This document shows positions 1 through 11,510 of a DNA stretch of 64,000 bases, one piece after another; the stretch's first letter is position 1; every line of letters begins with the position of its first letter. The stretch covers positions 2,418,001-2,482,000 of the forward strand of contig JARWIR010000047.1 in NCBI GenBank assembly GCA_029959085.1, given 5' to 3'. Both the position numbers and the translations under genes were made by a program. The notes beneath the pieces were generated by a model, which had not been told where the DNA came from, searched no databases, and saw only the letters and a list, made by a program, of their open reading frames with translations. This DNA comes from Nemophila menziesii (taxonomy: Eukaryota; Streptophyta; Magnoliopsida; Boraginales; Hydrophyllaceae).

Positions 1-180
1 AAAACAATATTTGCAAAAACACAAAACCAAGAAGAAAAAAAAAGTATGTGAGGATAGAAGGTTCGGAAAAGTAAGTGCAAAAATTAAAACAAATATAAAC
101 TAAAATACAATCCTTAACGGGAGACCAGTTATATCCTCCAAATATATTTATGCTTGTTGTGATCAAAACATATCTATAAA
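1..180 (+). repeat. U0, partial array unit at left edge
   Basis: This is the end of a ~4-kb unit cut by the window edge. It holds the 3' part of segment c (lysine-rich frame) and stops at the landmark at 181. It shares private variants with U14 near 54.72-54.86 kb, such as GGTTCGGAAAAG and AAACTAAAATAC, so it is more like a copy 54 kb away than like its neighbour. Confidence 0.95.
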
Positions 181-187
181 TAAGTGA
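1..187 (+). pseudogene. Segment c of U0, partial
   Basis: The 3' part of the lysine-rich frame. It is broken by TAA at AAACTAAAATAC, a variant shared with U14. Confidence 0.3.
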
Positions 188-757
188 TTTTTGATGAAGA
201 ACCGAGTAAGTAAACTAGATACCCAAAGCTGACAAAAATACAAACAAGTAAGAGTGACTTTCCATGTAAAAATCGATGAATAACTCCTTTCCATGAAGAT
301 TAAAACTTAATTCCGAAGTGGCTGTTTAGCAAACGAAATTCCTACTGGCAAGAGATATATTTGCACCCAAAATCGACTTACAAGAATAACAGGGGACAAA
401 GTAACAAAGATAGATGAATTTGGAGGATTGGCTTATAGTTGAAGATTAAGATCATCTTTTCTCGTTCTCTGCGTATGTCGCATTTTCTACTTCATGAACA
501 TCATGCACGCCTAACCTGAAAAAATAGAGCATCCTTCTTCTATGAATCATGTTTTATTTATTAGATTTGTTAGTTTAGCTTTAACTTTTGACCAGATAAA
601 TATTGAACTGAAACTTTAAGCTTTCTTTGATTTTACTCGCGTGTTACATTTTTCGAACACAACTCAAATGACCCAACTTGCTGAATGCAATATTTAATAT
701 TATTAATCAGAATAAGTAAAATGTTGTCCTAGTTAATATTTGAACTATATTTTTATA

Positions 758-985
758 CGCCCTCCTTCCAACTTTATTTATTCACCTTTTTTCGTGAGGA
801 ATGATTAAGAATTTTTTTATTAGCATCTCAATTTGAAATATCACTCTTACTCAATAAGTATAAGGTTATTTATTGCACTACTCCTTTTAACTAATTAAAA
901 GGTGTCTTTATATTGTAAAATAAAACAAAAACTTATTGAACATCCTCTTTTAAAAAGCAGGAGAAAAAAAGATGGACATGGGGAG
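758..985. mobile_element. Stowaway-like MITE, U1
   Basis: Left end CGCCCTCCTTCC after TA; right end GGACATGGGGAG followed by TTA. It is a degenerate form of the Stowaway terminal repeat CTCCCTCCGTCC, about 228 bp. Confidence 0.65.
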
Positions 986-1185
986 TTATAATATAAAATA
1001 TAAATAGAATTAAAAATTTGAATTTTGAAATTTGGGAACTTAATTTTATATTTCTCAGTAATAGTGAAAAATTAATATAGTTGCATATAAGATATTATCG
1101 GAATCCAATATGTATTTCATTATTGTACAAATGGTAACTATATAAATATATGTTTTATCATCCATTGAACAAATATTAAACAGAG

Positions 1186-1325
1186 TTAGGGTTTGGTTAC
1201 AATAAACTATGCAACCCAACCTATTAAAAAGTAGTCCAACTAAAAAACAGAGACGCACATATTTTAGACCAGACCAAGTTTTGGATTATTCCAATCCAAA
1301 GTCGCACTGGCCAAATTTTAGCCCA
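1186..1325 (+). promoter_or_regulatory. Promoter-like stretch, U1
   Basis: Telo-box TTAGGGTTT at 1186-1194, directly at the deletion junction; AGCCCA at 1320-1325. The first AGCCCA is altered here (AGACCA). Confidence 0.35.
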
Positions 1326-1600
1326 ACCTATGTTTTATAAGAGATATTATAGTTTTTGGGTGGAGCTATATCGTAAAAGGACGATGTTTGGTTACAGCGT
1401 ACCCATTTAGAATTAACCCAACCTATTTAAAATTAAAAGCCACAAGGGCCAAATACTCTTAAAGCATAACCTATTTTTTACAACATAATTTCCAAATTTT
1501 AAATTAATTATTCGGGATCAACCCCAATAAACACACTAGTCATTAAGTTCCCATTTTCAAAAATAATAATTATATATGAAAGTTTTAAGGACGGATCAAA

Positions 1601-1876
1601 ATGGTTGTATCTTTGGCTGTGATCTTACGTAATTTTAATTATAAAATCTTCAATTTTAAAAGGACTTTGTGTAAAGATTCACATTTATTAAAACAATATT
1701 TGCAAAAAGACAAAACCAAGAAGAAAAAAAGGTTGTGTGAAGATAGAGGGTTCCGAAAAGTAAGTGCAAAAATGAAAACAAATATAAACAAAAATACAAT
1801 CCTTAACGAGAGACCAGTTATATCCTCAAAATATATTTATGTCCATTGTGATCAAAACAGATCTATAAATAAGTAA
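1601..1876 (+). pseudogene. Segment c, lysine-rich open frame, type A
   Basis: A 91-codon ATG frame about 415 bp downstream of the telo-box. It is basic, with a nuclear-localisation-like run (KTKKKKR) followed by a CEDRGFRKVSAK stretch. I do not recognise a family. Its place between the promoter-like stretch and the SUVR-like segments suggests an upstream exon or 5' region of the same ancestral gene, but that is inference. A strong donor-like GTAAGT sits at 1760-1765. The strong A bias alone could produce a lysine-rich frame. Confidence 0.33.
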
Positions 1877-2448
1877 TTTTTGATGAAGAACCAAGTAAGT
1901 AAACTAGATACCCAAGGTTGACAAAAATACAAACAAGTAAGAGTGACTTCCCATGTGAAAATCGACGAATAGCTCCTTTCCACGAAGATTAAAACTTTAT
2001 TCCGAAGTGGCTGTTTAGCAAACGAAATTCCTAGTGGCAAGAGATATATGTGCACCCAAAATTGACTTACAAGAATAACAGGGGATAGAGTAACAAAGAA
2101 AGATTAATTTGGAGGATTGGCTTATAATTGAAGATTAAGATCATCTTTTCTCGTTCTCTGCGTATGTCGCATTTTCTACTTCATGAACATCATGCACGCC
2201 TAAGCTGAAAAAATAGAGCATCCTTCTTCTATGAGTCATGTTTTATTTATTAGAAATTGTTTGTTTAGCTTTAACTTTTGACCAGATGAATATTTAACTG
2301 AATAGTTAAGCTTTCTTTGTTTTTACTCGCGTGTTACATTTTTCGAACACAACTCAAATTGACCCAACTTGGTGAATGCAATATATAATATTATTAATCA
2401 GAATAAGTAAAATGTTGTCCTAGTTAATATTTGAACTATATTTTTATA

Positions 2449-2675
2449 CACCCTCCTTCCAACTTTATTTATTCACTTTTTTTCGTGAGGAATGATTAAG
2501 ATTTTTTTTATTAGCATATCTATCTAAAATATCACTCTTACTCAATAAGTATAAGGTTATTTATTTCACTACTCCTTTTAACTAATTAAAAGATGTCTTG
2601 ATACTGTAAAATAAAACAAAAACTTATTGAACATCCTCTTTTAAAAAGCTGGAGAAAAAAAATGGACATGGGGAG
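2449..2675. mobile_element. Stowaway-like MITE, U2
   Basis: Left end CACCCTCCTTCC after TATA. Confidence 0.65.
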
Positions 2676-3147
2676 TTATAATATAAAATATAAGTAGAAT
2701 TAAATAGTTTTAAAAATTTGAATTTTGAAATTTGGGAACTTAATTTTATATTTCTCACAAATAGTGAAAAATAAATATAGTTGCATATAAGATATTATCG
2801 CAATCCAATATGTATTTCATTATTGTACAAATGGTAACTATATAAAGATATGTTATATCATCCATTGAACAAATATTAAATAGAGTAACGCTTAACTTAA
2901 CTATCTAAAATAATAGGATTTTTATTTTAGCAAATCAGGAATTTTCAAAGTAGTGAGACAAAAAATATTTCTAAGACTTGTTTTCAACCTTCCTAGTCCT
3001 CTTGCCTAATATCTCCTCATAATGGGATTTTAGATGAGTATGGAATTGTTGAATCATCCATCTATTATAGAAAAATGATAAAATTGAGTGATTCCAAAAT
3101 TGAATTAATCTTTAATGAATCCGTTTGTGTTATAAATTCTCTAGAGT

Positions 3148-3399
3148 ATGAGTTTTTACCTCTTAAGCTATATAAGGAGACATGACATTTACTTATATAA
3201 TCATGGGGTAAATATTTATTCCGGGATGTTTTACAAGTATAAATACCCCACAAATGACATTACGAATAAATGTGTAGTATTATAACACGCCTATGAGAAA
3301 TCTGGGATTTCCTCCTACTATGGGAAGTGTACTTATGATTCCAACGAGGCCACCTTTTCATGGAGCTGACTAGTCACCAAATATGAACTAATCAACTAG
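3148..3399 (+). pseudogene. Segment a of U2, SUVR-like pre-SET N-terminal relic, broken
   Basis: An 84-codon span homologous to the open copies, with an in-frame TAA (TTATAACAC) and the type A TGA (GAGCTGACTAG). See the U15 copy for the family argument. Confidence 0.4.
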
Positions 3400-4732
3400 A
3401 TATCCTGATTAATGAAAAATATTTACCCATAACTAATATTAGATTGTTCCTTTAATAATTGAGATTTTTATTAAGCTTGGCCTAATTCTTTTCAAATAAA
3501 CAAATAAGGGTGGAGAAGCTCTTATGATCAATATACATAATTCCTAAATTGTAATATTTTGTTATACTTTAAATACATAATTGATTACATGATAAATTTA
3601 CTCGATAAAGAGATCTTGTGTAACTATTTTTAATTTTTATGAAGTTAGATTAAACTCTGTTTTTGTCAAGAATGCAAATGTCTAAAGAAATAAAAAAAGT
3701 ATCTTTAAGTCCTATGTCCACAAAAATACCCTATTTAAGAGACCATGATTACTTTTTATATTACATCTTTATTAGAAAATATAAGGATGTAAAATTTATA
3801 TAAAGATAGTATTAAAAATGTTGAGAATTGTTTTTATATTATGAATAGATAAATGATATTTTGCATTTCTTTTTAGGAAGATAGTAAAATAAAGTTGAAC
3901 ATAGAGAGTATTTAAAGTAATTGCATTGAATGCATATATTAAAATTTCAATGAATTTCAACATAAAGATTAACATTAACTGATATCAGTAAGGGATTCAT
4001 GGTATTATTTGAAATTATTTTATTAATATTTAGATACTATATTAACATAATTTATTGTAATATTTGACTTTTATCTAAAATAGAAAAATCTAAAATGTAT
4101 AAGAATATCTAATATTGCAAATTCAACAAGTGAATCATATCTTCCTTCTCCACTTGGATGGTTTTTTCTCACAAATTCCCCTTATTTTTCATCAAGCATT
4201 CATTGAGATTGTCTTCCCTTTGCACCTGATCTTCTATTTCCAATCACGTTTTCTTCAGATCCAAATGAATTGCTCCCTACCTTAACAAAAAATTCGACTG
4301 TGCCAGAGATGGGTTCTTTCCTTTGGGGTGTACCCTTTTCTTGATCCGCAATTCTTTAAACAAACAAAAACTATATAATATTTATAAGGCTTCATTTTTT
4401 GTCAAAAAAACATATTTAGCATTAGCAAAATATTATTGTAAATTAATAAAAAAGAATATTATTGAAATCTTAATTGAAATGTTTCTATTAAACAAAAGGG
4501 TTGCTAATTGATATTTGTTAGTTTTCAAAGAAACAAGTGAAACAATGGAAGAAAAGTTTTTGAGCTCTTAAGATGACCACATATATTTACCCAATAAAAA
4601 CAATCAGTTATCCTTAATTTTATTTAATTAAAGTTATATTAAACATGTTAAGAATGCAATAGAAGTATTAGAAATATATGGATGGGTCTTTCTTGAAAAA
4701 TATATAATATTTATTAAAATTGATTTTTTTAG

Positions 4733-5012
4733 TATATATGTAAGACGGAGAGAAGATTTTGTACACAAGTTTATGTCCATGCACGAGGAACCTGGGAAGC
4801 ATTATAAGCACTATTGTAAGGATTGTCCGATAGAGAAAGCTAAGGCTAAAGAGGGATCTAAGCCTGAAAAATGCAACGGTCACTTGTTGCGAGATTTTAT
4901 CAAGGAATGCTTGTTAAAATGTGGCTGCAACGTTAGGCAATGTAAGAATAGAGTAGTCCAGCAAGACATTTCTCCCAAGTTGCAGGTTATACACACAAAA
5001 AACTATTTTTGA
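4733..5012 (+). pseudogene. Segment b of U2, SUVR-type pre-SET exon relic, open
   Basis: Starts after a pyrimidine-rich acceptor (TTTTTTTAG) and runs 280 nt to a TGA. It reads MHEEPGKHYKHYCKDCPIEK, then KCNGHLLRDFIKECLLKCGC, then KNRVVQQDIS. This matches the C-terminal half of the pre-SET (zinc-cluster) domain of plant SUVR1/2/4-type histone H3K9 methyltransferases. No SET domain follows; the next recognisable sequence is the promoter-like stretch of the next unit, about 250 bp on. A possible donor (CAG|GTTATA) lies within LQV. Private changes are RQC and VIHTK. Confidence 0.75.
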
Positions 5013-5259
5013 ATTAAAAAAACAAACATTTTTTTCACGGAGTAATTGAAATATGATGGTCAACGATCTTATGTGGGATAGAAAATGAACTTTGTCTTCT
5101 TGAGATAGGAGGTTTGGACATATCCATAGACAAGATTATAGAAAAATAATGGAGAAATAGCAAGGGAGGTAGTTGTGGGTGTCTGACTTTGAATAGAATT
5201 TGAGTAACAGAGAAGCGGTAATATTGTTATTGTTTGGGACTATATATTAAGCGGCGGAG

Positions 5260-5407
5260 TTAGGGTTGGGTTACAATAAACTATGCAACCCAACCTATTA
5301 AAAAGTAGTCCAACTAAAAAGACAACGAGACAAACATTTTTTAGACCAGCCCAAGTTTTCGATTAGTCCAATCCAAAGTCACACTGGCCAAACATTTTTG
5401 TAGCCCA
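5260..5407 (+). promoter_or_regulatory. Promoter-like stretch, U2
   Basis: TTAGGGTTGGG at 5260; AGCCCA at 5348 and 5402. Confidence 0.35.
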
Positions 5408-5678
5408 ACCTATGTTTTATAAGAGATATTATAGTTTTTGGGTGGAGCTATATCGTAAAAGGACGAAGTTTGGTTAAAGCGTAACAATTTAAAATTACCC
5501 CAACCTATTTAAAATTAAAAGCCACAAGGGCCAAATACTCAGCATAACCTATTTTTTACAACATAATGTCCAAATTTTAAATTAATTATTTGGGATCAAC
5601 CCCAATAAACACACTAGTCATTAAGTTCCCATTTTCAAAAATAATAATTATATATGCAAGTTTTATGGACGGATCAAA

Positions 5679-5964
5679 ATGGTTTTATTTTTGGCTATGA
5701 TCTTACGTAATTTTAAATATAAAATCTAAAATTTTGAAGGGACTTTGTGCGAGCGTTGGTAAAGATACACATTTATTAAAACAATATTTGCAAAAACACA
5801 AAACCAAGAAGATAAAAAGGGTATGTGCGTATAGAAGGTTCTGAAAAATAAGCGAAAAAATGAAAACAAATATAAACGAAAATACAATCCTTAACGAGAG
5901 ACCAGTTATATCCTCCAAATATATTTATGTCTGTTGTGATCAAAACAGAACTATAAATAAGTGA
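5679..5964 (+). pseudogene. Segment c of U2, broken
   Basis: Type B form, with an extra ~10 nt (CGAGCGTTGG) after TTTGTG that changes the upstream frame. GAAAAATAAGCG replaces GAAAAGTAAGTG, so the GTAAGT is lost too. Confidence 0.28.
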
Positions 5965-6535
5965 TTTTTGATGAAGAACCGAGTAAGTAAACTAGATACC
6001 CAAAGCTGATAAAAATACAAACAAGTAAGGGTGACTTCCTATGTGAAAATCGACGAATAGCTCCTTTCCATGAAGATTAAAACTTAATTCCGAAGTGACT
6101 GTTTAGCAAACAAAATTCCTAGTGGCAAGAGATATATTTGCACCCAAATGGACTTACAAGAATAACAGGGGACAGAGTAACAAAGACAGATGAATTTGGA
6201 GGATTGGCTTATAGTTGAAGATTAAGATCATCTTTTCTCGTTCTCTGCGTATGTCGCATTTTCTACTTCATGAACATCATGCACGCCTAACCTGAAAAAA
6301 TAGAGCATCCTTCTTCTATGAATCATGTTTTATTTATTAGAATTTGTTTGTTTAGCTTTAACTTTTGACCAGATAAATATTGAACTGAATATTTAAGCTT
6401 TCTTTGTTTTTACTCGCGTGTTACATTTTTCGAACACAACTCTAATTGACCCAACTTACTGAATGCAATATTTAATATTATTAATCGGAATAAGTAAAAT
6501 GTTGTCCTAGTTAATATTTGAACTATATTTTTATA

Positions 6536-6762
6536 CGCCCTCCTTCCAACTTTATTTATTCACCTTTTTCGTGAGGAATGATTAAGAATTTTTTTATTAC
6601 CATCTCTCTTTAAAATATCACTCTTACTCAATAAGTATAAGGTTATTTATTGCACTACTCCTTTTAACTACTTAAAAGGTGTCTTGATATTGTAAAATAA
6701 AACAAAAACTTATTGAACATTCTCTTTTAAAAAGCTGGAGAAAAAAAGATGGACATGGGGAG
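6536..6762. mobile_element. Stowaway-like MITE, U3
   Basis: Left end CGCCCTCCTTCC. Confidence 0.65.
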
Positions 6763-7194
6763 TTATAATATAAAATATAAATAGAATTAAATAGGTTTAA
6801 AAATTTGAATTTTGAAATTTGGGAACTTAATTTTATATTTCTCAGTAATAGTGAAAAATTAATATATTTGCATATAAGATATTATCGCAATCCAAGATAT
6901 GTATTATCATCCATTGACCAAATATTAAAGAGAGTAACGCTTAACTTAACTAGCTAAAATAAAAGAATTTTTATTTTAACAAATCATGAATTTTCAGACT
7001 AGTGAGACAAAAAATATTTCTAGGACTTATTTTCAACCTTTCTAGTCCTCTTGCCTAATGTCTCCTCATCATGGCATTTTAGATGAGTATGGAATTGTTG
7101 AATCATCCATCTTATCGAAAAATGATAAAATTGAGTGATTCCAAACTTGAATTAATCTCTAATGAAACCGTTAGTGTTATATATTCTCTAGAGT

Positions 7195-7446
7195 ATGAGT
7201 TTTTACGTCTTAAGCTATATAAGGAGACATGACATTTACTTCTATAATCATGGGGTACATATATATTTCAGGATGTTTTACAAGTATAAATACCCCACAA
7301 ATGACATTACGAATAAATGTGTAGTATTACAACACGCCTATGAGATATCTGGGATTACCTCCTACTTTGGGAAGTGTACTTATGATTCTAACGAGGCCAC
7401 CTTTTCATGGAGCTGCCTAGTCACCAAATATGAACTAATCAACTAG
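7195..7446 (+). pseudogene. Segment a of U3, SUVR-like pre-SET N-terminal relic, open frame
   Basis: Uninterrupted 83 codons. Local changes are YVLSY, GVHIYFR and ISGITSYFGKC. It sits on the type B side of the U3 switch point. Confidence 0.4.
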
Positions 7447-7842
7447 ATATCCTGATTAATGAAAAATATTTACTACTAATATTAGATTGTTCCTTTAATA
7501 ATTGAGATTTTTATTAAGCTTGGCCTAATTCTTTTCAAATAAACAAATAAGGGTGGAGAAGCTCTTATGATCAATATACATAATTCCTAAATTGTAATAT
7601 TTTCTTATACTTGAAATACTTAAATGATTACATGATAAATTTACCCGATAAAGGGATCTTGTGTAACTATTTTTAATTTATATAAAGTTAGATTAAACTC
7701 TTTTATGGTCAAGAATACAAATGTCTAAAGAAATTAAAAAAGCAACTTTAAGTCCTATGTCTACAAAAATACCCTATTTAAGAGACCATGATTACTTTGT
7801 ATATAACATCTTTCTTAGAAAATATAAAAATGTAAAATTTAA

Positions 7843-7860
7843 ATATATATATATATATAT
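7843..7860. repeat. (AT)n microsatellite, U3, 18 nt
   Basis: Short AT run at the site where type B units read TTTATATAAAGATAG. Confidence 0.95.
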
Positions 7861-8804
7861 TATTAAAAATGTTGAGAATTGTTTTTATATTATAAATAGA
7901 TAAATGATATTTTGCATTTCTTTTTAGGAAGATAGTAAAATAAAGTTGAACATAGAGAGTATTTAAAGTAATTGCATTGAATGCATATATTAAAATTGCA
8001 ATGAATTTCAACATAAAGATTAACATTAAATGATATCAGTAAGGGATTCATGGTATTATTTAAAATTATTTTATTAATATTTAGATAGTATATTAACATA
8101 ATTTATTGTAATATTTGACTTTTACTTAAAAAAGAAAAATCTAAAATGTATAAGAATATTTAATATTGCAAATTCAACAAGTGCATCATATCTTCCTTCT
8201 CCACTTGGATGGCTTTTTCTCACAAATTCACCTTATTTTTTCATCAAGCATTTAATGACCGATTGTCTTCCCTTTTTGTATGATCTTCTATTGCCAATCA
8301 CATTTTCTTCAGATCCAGATTAATTGCTCCTTACCGTAGAATATTAGACTGTGCCAGAGCTGGTTTCTTTCCTTTGGGGTGTACCCTTTTCTGGATCCGC
8401 AATTCTGTAAACAAACAAAAAATATATAATATTTATAAGGCTTGATTTTTTGTCAAAAAACATATTTAGCATTAACAGAATATTATTGTAAATTAATAAA
8501 AAATAATATTATTAAAATCATAATTGAAATGTTTCTATTAAACAAAAGGGTTGCTAAATGATATTTGTATCTGAATTATATTTGTTAGTTTTCAAAGAAA
8601 CAAGTGAAACAATGGAAGAAAAGTTTTTGAGCTTTTAAGATGACCACATATATTTACCCAATAAAAACAATCAGTTATCCGTAATTTTATTTAATTAAAG
8701 TTATATTAAACAGGTTAAGAATGCAATTATCAGAAGTATTAGAAAAATATAAATGGGACTTTCTTGAAAAATATATAATATTTATTAAAATTGATTTTTT
8801 TTAG

Positions 8805-9084
8805 TATATATGTAAGACGGAGAGAAGATTACTTACACAAGTTAATTTCCATGCACGAGGAACCTGAGAAGCATTATAAGCACTATTGTAAGGATTGTCC
8901 GATAGGGAATGCTAAGGCTAAAGAGGGATCTAAGCCTGACAAATGCAACAGTCACTTGTTGCGAGATTTTATCAAGGAATGCTGTATAAAATGTGGCTGC
9001 AACGTTAAACAATGTAAGAATAGAGTATTCTAGCAAGGCATTTCTGGCAATTTGCAGGTTATACTCACAAAAAACTATTTTTGA
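8805..9084 (+). pseudogene. Segment b of U3, broken
   Basis: Type A copy. Reading is normal to CKNRVF, then TAG (GTATTCTAGCAAGG) ends it 18 codons early. It also has IGNAKAK in place of IEKAKAK. Confidence 0.75.
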
Positions 9085-9329
9085 ATTAAAAAACAAACAT
9101 TTTTTTTCACTGAGAAATTGAAATGTGATAGTCAACGATCTTATGTGGGATAGAAAATGCACTTTGTCTTCTTGAGATCTGAGGTTTGGACATATCCATA
9201 GACAAGATTATAGAAACATAATATAGAAAGAGTCGAGGGAGGTAGTTGTGGGTGTCGACTTTGAATAGCGTTTGAGTAACAGAAGCGGTAATATTGTTAT
9301 TGTTTGGGACTATATTTAAAGCGGCGGAG

Positions 9330-9476
9330 TTAGGGTTTGGTTACAATAAACTATGCAACCCAACCTATTAAAAAGTAGTCCAACTAAAAAACACGGAGAC
9401 ACACATATTTTAGACCAGCCCAAGTTTTGGATTATTCCAATACAAAGTCACACTGGCCAAACATTTTTTTAGCCCA
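9330..9476 (+). promoter_or_regulatory. Promoter-like stretch with telo-box and site II motifs, U3 (reference copy)
   Basis: TTAGGGTTT (inverse telo-box AAACCCTAA) at 9330-9338 is followed by AGCCCA (site II, TGGGCT on the other strand) at 9417-9422 and 9471-9476. In plants this pair is typical of promoters of growth-related housekeeping genes. It lies about 250 bp after segment b and about 0.4-0.6 kb before segment c. Activity is inferred only. Confidence 0.4.
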
Positions 9477-9653
9477 ACCTATGTTTTATAAGAGATATTA
9501 TAGTTTTTGGGTGGAGCTATATCGTAAAAGGACGAAGTTTGGTTACAGCGTACCCATTTAGAATTAACCCAACCTATTTAAAATTAAAAGCCACAAGGGC
9601 CAAATACTCTTAAAGCATAACCTATTTTTTACAACATAATGTCCAGATTTTAA

Positions 9654-9846
9654 TTAGTAATGCTGGGTATCACCCAAAAAGGGATCACCTAAACATCACT
9701 CATGATGTGGCGGTTAGGTGTACCAATCATGGATTTTCTCTTTCCAGATTTACTTTTTTCTCTCTCCTCCATGATTGGTACACCTAACCGCCACATCATG
9801 GGTGATGTTTAGGTGATACCTTTTTGGGTGATACCCAGCATTACTC
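9654..9846. mobile_element. Fold-back MITE in U3 (193 bp)
   Basis: Two arms of about 76 nt (9658-9733 and 9768-9843) are near-perfect reverse complements around a 34-nt loop. Terminal repeat AGTAATGCTGGGTATCACCC. Comparison with empty sites (for example 18305-18320) shows TTAA once in the empty site and on both sides here (9650-9653 and 9847-9850). The target duplication is therefore TTAA, or TAA if the ends are read one base differently, which leaves the superfamily open (PIF/Harbinger-like or other). It has no coding capacity. Confidence 0.9.
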
Positions 9847-9948
9847 TTAAATTAATTATTCAGGATCAACCCCAATAAACACAGTAGTCATTAAGTTCCC
9901 ATTTTCAAAAATAATAATTATATATGAAAGTTTTAAGGACGGATCAAA

Positions 9949-10239
9949 ATGGTTGTATCTTTGGCTGTGATCTTAAGTAATTTTAATTTTAAAATCTTTA
10001 ATTTTAAAATCTTCAATTTTAAAAGGACTTTGTGTAAAGAGACACATTTATTAAAACAATATTTGCAAAAACACAAAACCAAGAACAAAAAAAGGTTGTG
10101 TGAAGATAGAGGGTTCTGAAAAGTAAGTGCAAAACTGAAAACAAATATAAACAAAAATACAATCCTTAACCAAAGACCAGTTATATCCTCAAAATATATT
10201 TATGTCCATTATGATCAAAACAGATCTATAAATAAGTGA
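9949..10239 (+). pseudogene. Segment c of U3, broken
   Basis: Has a local tandem duplication of a 15-nt piece (TTTTAAAATCTTYAA) and GTTCTGAAAAG, breaking the 91-codon frame. Confidence 0.28.
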
Positions 10240-10811
10240 TTTTTGATGAAGAACCATGTAAGTAAACTAGATACCAAAGGTTGACAAAAATACAAACAAG
10301 TAAGAGTGACTTCCCATGTGAAAATCGATGAATAGCTCCTTTCCATGAAGATTAAAACTTTATTCTGAAGTGGCTGTTTAGCAAACAAAATTCCTAGTGG
10401 CAAGAGATATATGTGCACCCAAAATTGACTTACAAGAATAACAGGGGATAGAGTAACAAAGAAAGATGAATTTGGAGGATTGGCTTATAATTGAAGATTA
10501 AGATCATCTTTTCTCGTTCTCTGCGTATGTCGCATTTTCTACTTCATGAACATCATGCACGCCTAAGCTGAAAAAATAGAACATCCTTCTTCTATGAGTC
10601 ATGTTTTATTTATTAGAATTTGTTTGTTTAGCTTTAAATTTTGACCAAATGAATATTTAACTGAATAGTTAAGCTTTCTTTGTTTTTACTCGCGAGTTAC
10701 ATTTTTCGAACACAACTCAAATTGACACAACTTGGTGAATGCAATATTTAATATTATTAATCAGAATAAGTAAAATGTTGTCATAGTTAATATTTGAACT
10801 ATATTTTTATA

Positions 10812-11038
10812 CACCCTCCTTCCAACTTTATTTATTCACCTTTTTTCGTGAGGAATGATTAAGAAGTTTTTTATTAGCATATCTATTTAAAATATCACTC
10901 TTACTCAATAAGTATAAGGTTATTTATTGCATTACTCCTTTTAACTAATTAAAAGATGTCTTGATACTGTAAAATAAAACAAAAACTTATTGAACATCCT
11001 CTTTTAAAAAGCTGGAGAAAAAAAATGGACATGGGGTG
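10812..11038. mobile_element. Stowaway-like MITE, U4
   Basis: The right end is altered to ATGGGGTG. Confidence 0.62.
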
Positions 11039-11510
11039 TTATAATATAAAATATAAGTAGAATTAAATAGTTTTGAAAATTTGAATTTTGAAATTTGGGA
11101 ACTTAATTTTATATTTCTCACAAATAGTGAAAAATAAATATAGTTGCATATAAGATATTATCGCAATCCAATATGTATTTCATTATTGTACAAATGGTAA
11201 CTATATAAAGATATGTTTTATCATCCATTGAACAAATATTAAATAGAGTAACGCTTAATTTAACTATCTAAAATAATAGGATTTTTATTTTAGCAAATCA
11301 TGAATTTTCAAACTAGCGAGACAAAAAATATTTCTAAGACTTGTTTTCAACCTTCCTAGTCCTCTTGCCTAATATCTCCTCATAATGGCATTTTAGATGA
11401 GTATGGAATTGTTGAATCATCCATCTATTATAGAAAAATGATAAAATTGAGTGATTCCAAAATTGAATTAATCTCTAATGAATCCGTTAGTGTTATAAAT
11501 TCTCTAGAGT

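Larger units (their letters stand above)
181..1869 (+). repeat. U1, deleted array unit (1,689 bp)
   Basis: This is the shortest unit. Sequence matches other units up to 1183-1186 and then jumps to the promoter-like stretch, so about 2.4 kb is missing, including segments a and b. The junction carries GAGT, which is present at both parent breakpoints (compare 6932 and 9327 in U3). The left part is type B and resembles U14; the right part is type A. What remains is the spacer, the Stowaway-like MITE (758-985), the promoter-like stretch and segment c. Confidence 0.95.
1870..5957 (+). repeat. U2, array unit (4,088 bp), A/B mosaic
   Basis: A complete unit: spacer, MITE, segment a (3148-3399, broken), intron-like spacer, segment b (4733-5012, open), promoter-like stretch and segment c. 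It is type A up to about 3370 (TGA in segment a) and type B from 3481 (GGCCTAATTC, no TA expansion). The spacers over 300 bp (1877-2448 and 3400-4732) show no further gene I can identify. Confidence 0.95.
5958..10232 (+). repeat. U3, array unit (4,275 bp), B/A mosaic, with fold-back MITE
   Basis: A complete unit. Segment a (7195-7446) is open and type B. Type A starts at about 7604-7617. It has an (AT)9 tract, segment b with the type A early stop, a telo-box promoter-like stretch, and a 193-bp fold-back MITE at 9654-9846 that is absent from all units except U3 and U4. From about 7.91 kb on it is nearly identical to U4 at an offset of 4,323 bp. Spacers contain nothing else I can assign. Confidence 0.95.

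Noticed and set aside
7778..8099. Minus-strand frames rich in Ile/Tyr around the TA tract
   Set aside because: They are low-complexity translations of TA repeats and AT-rich spacer.
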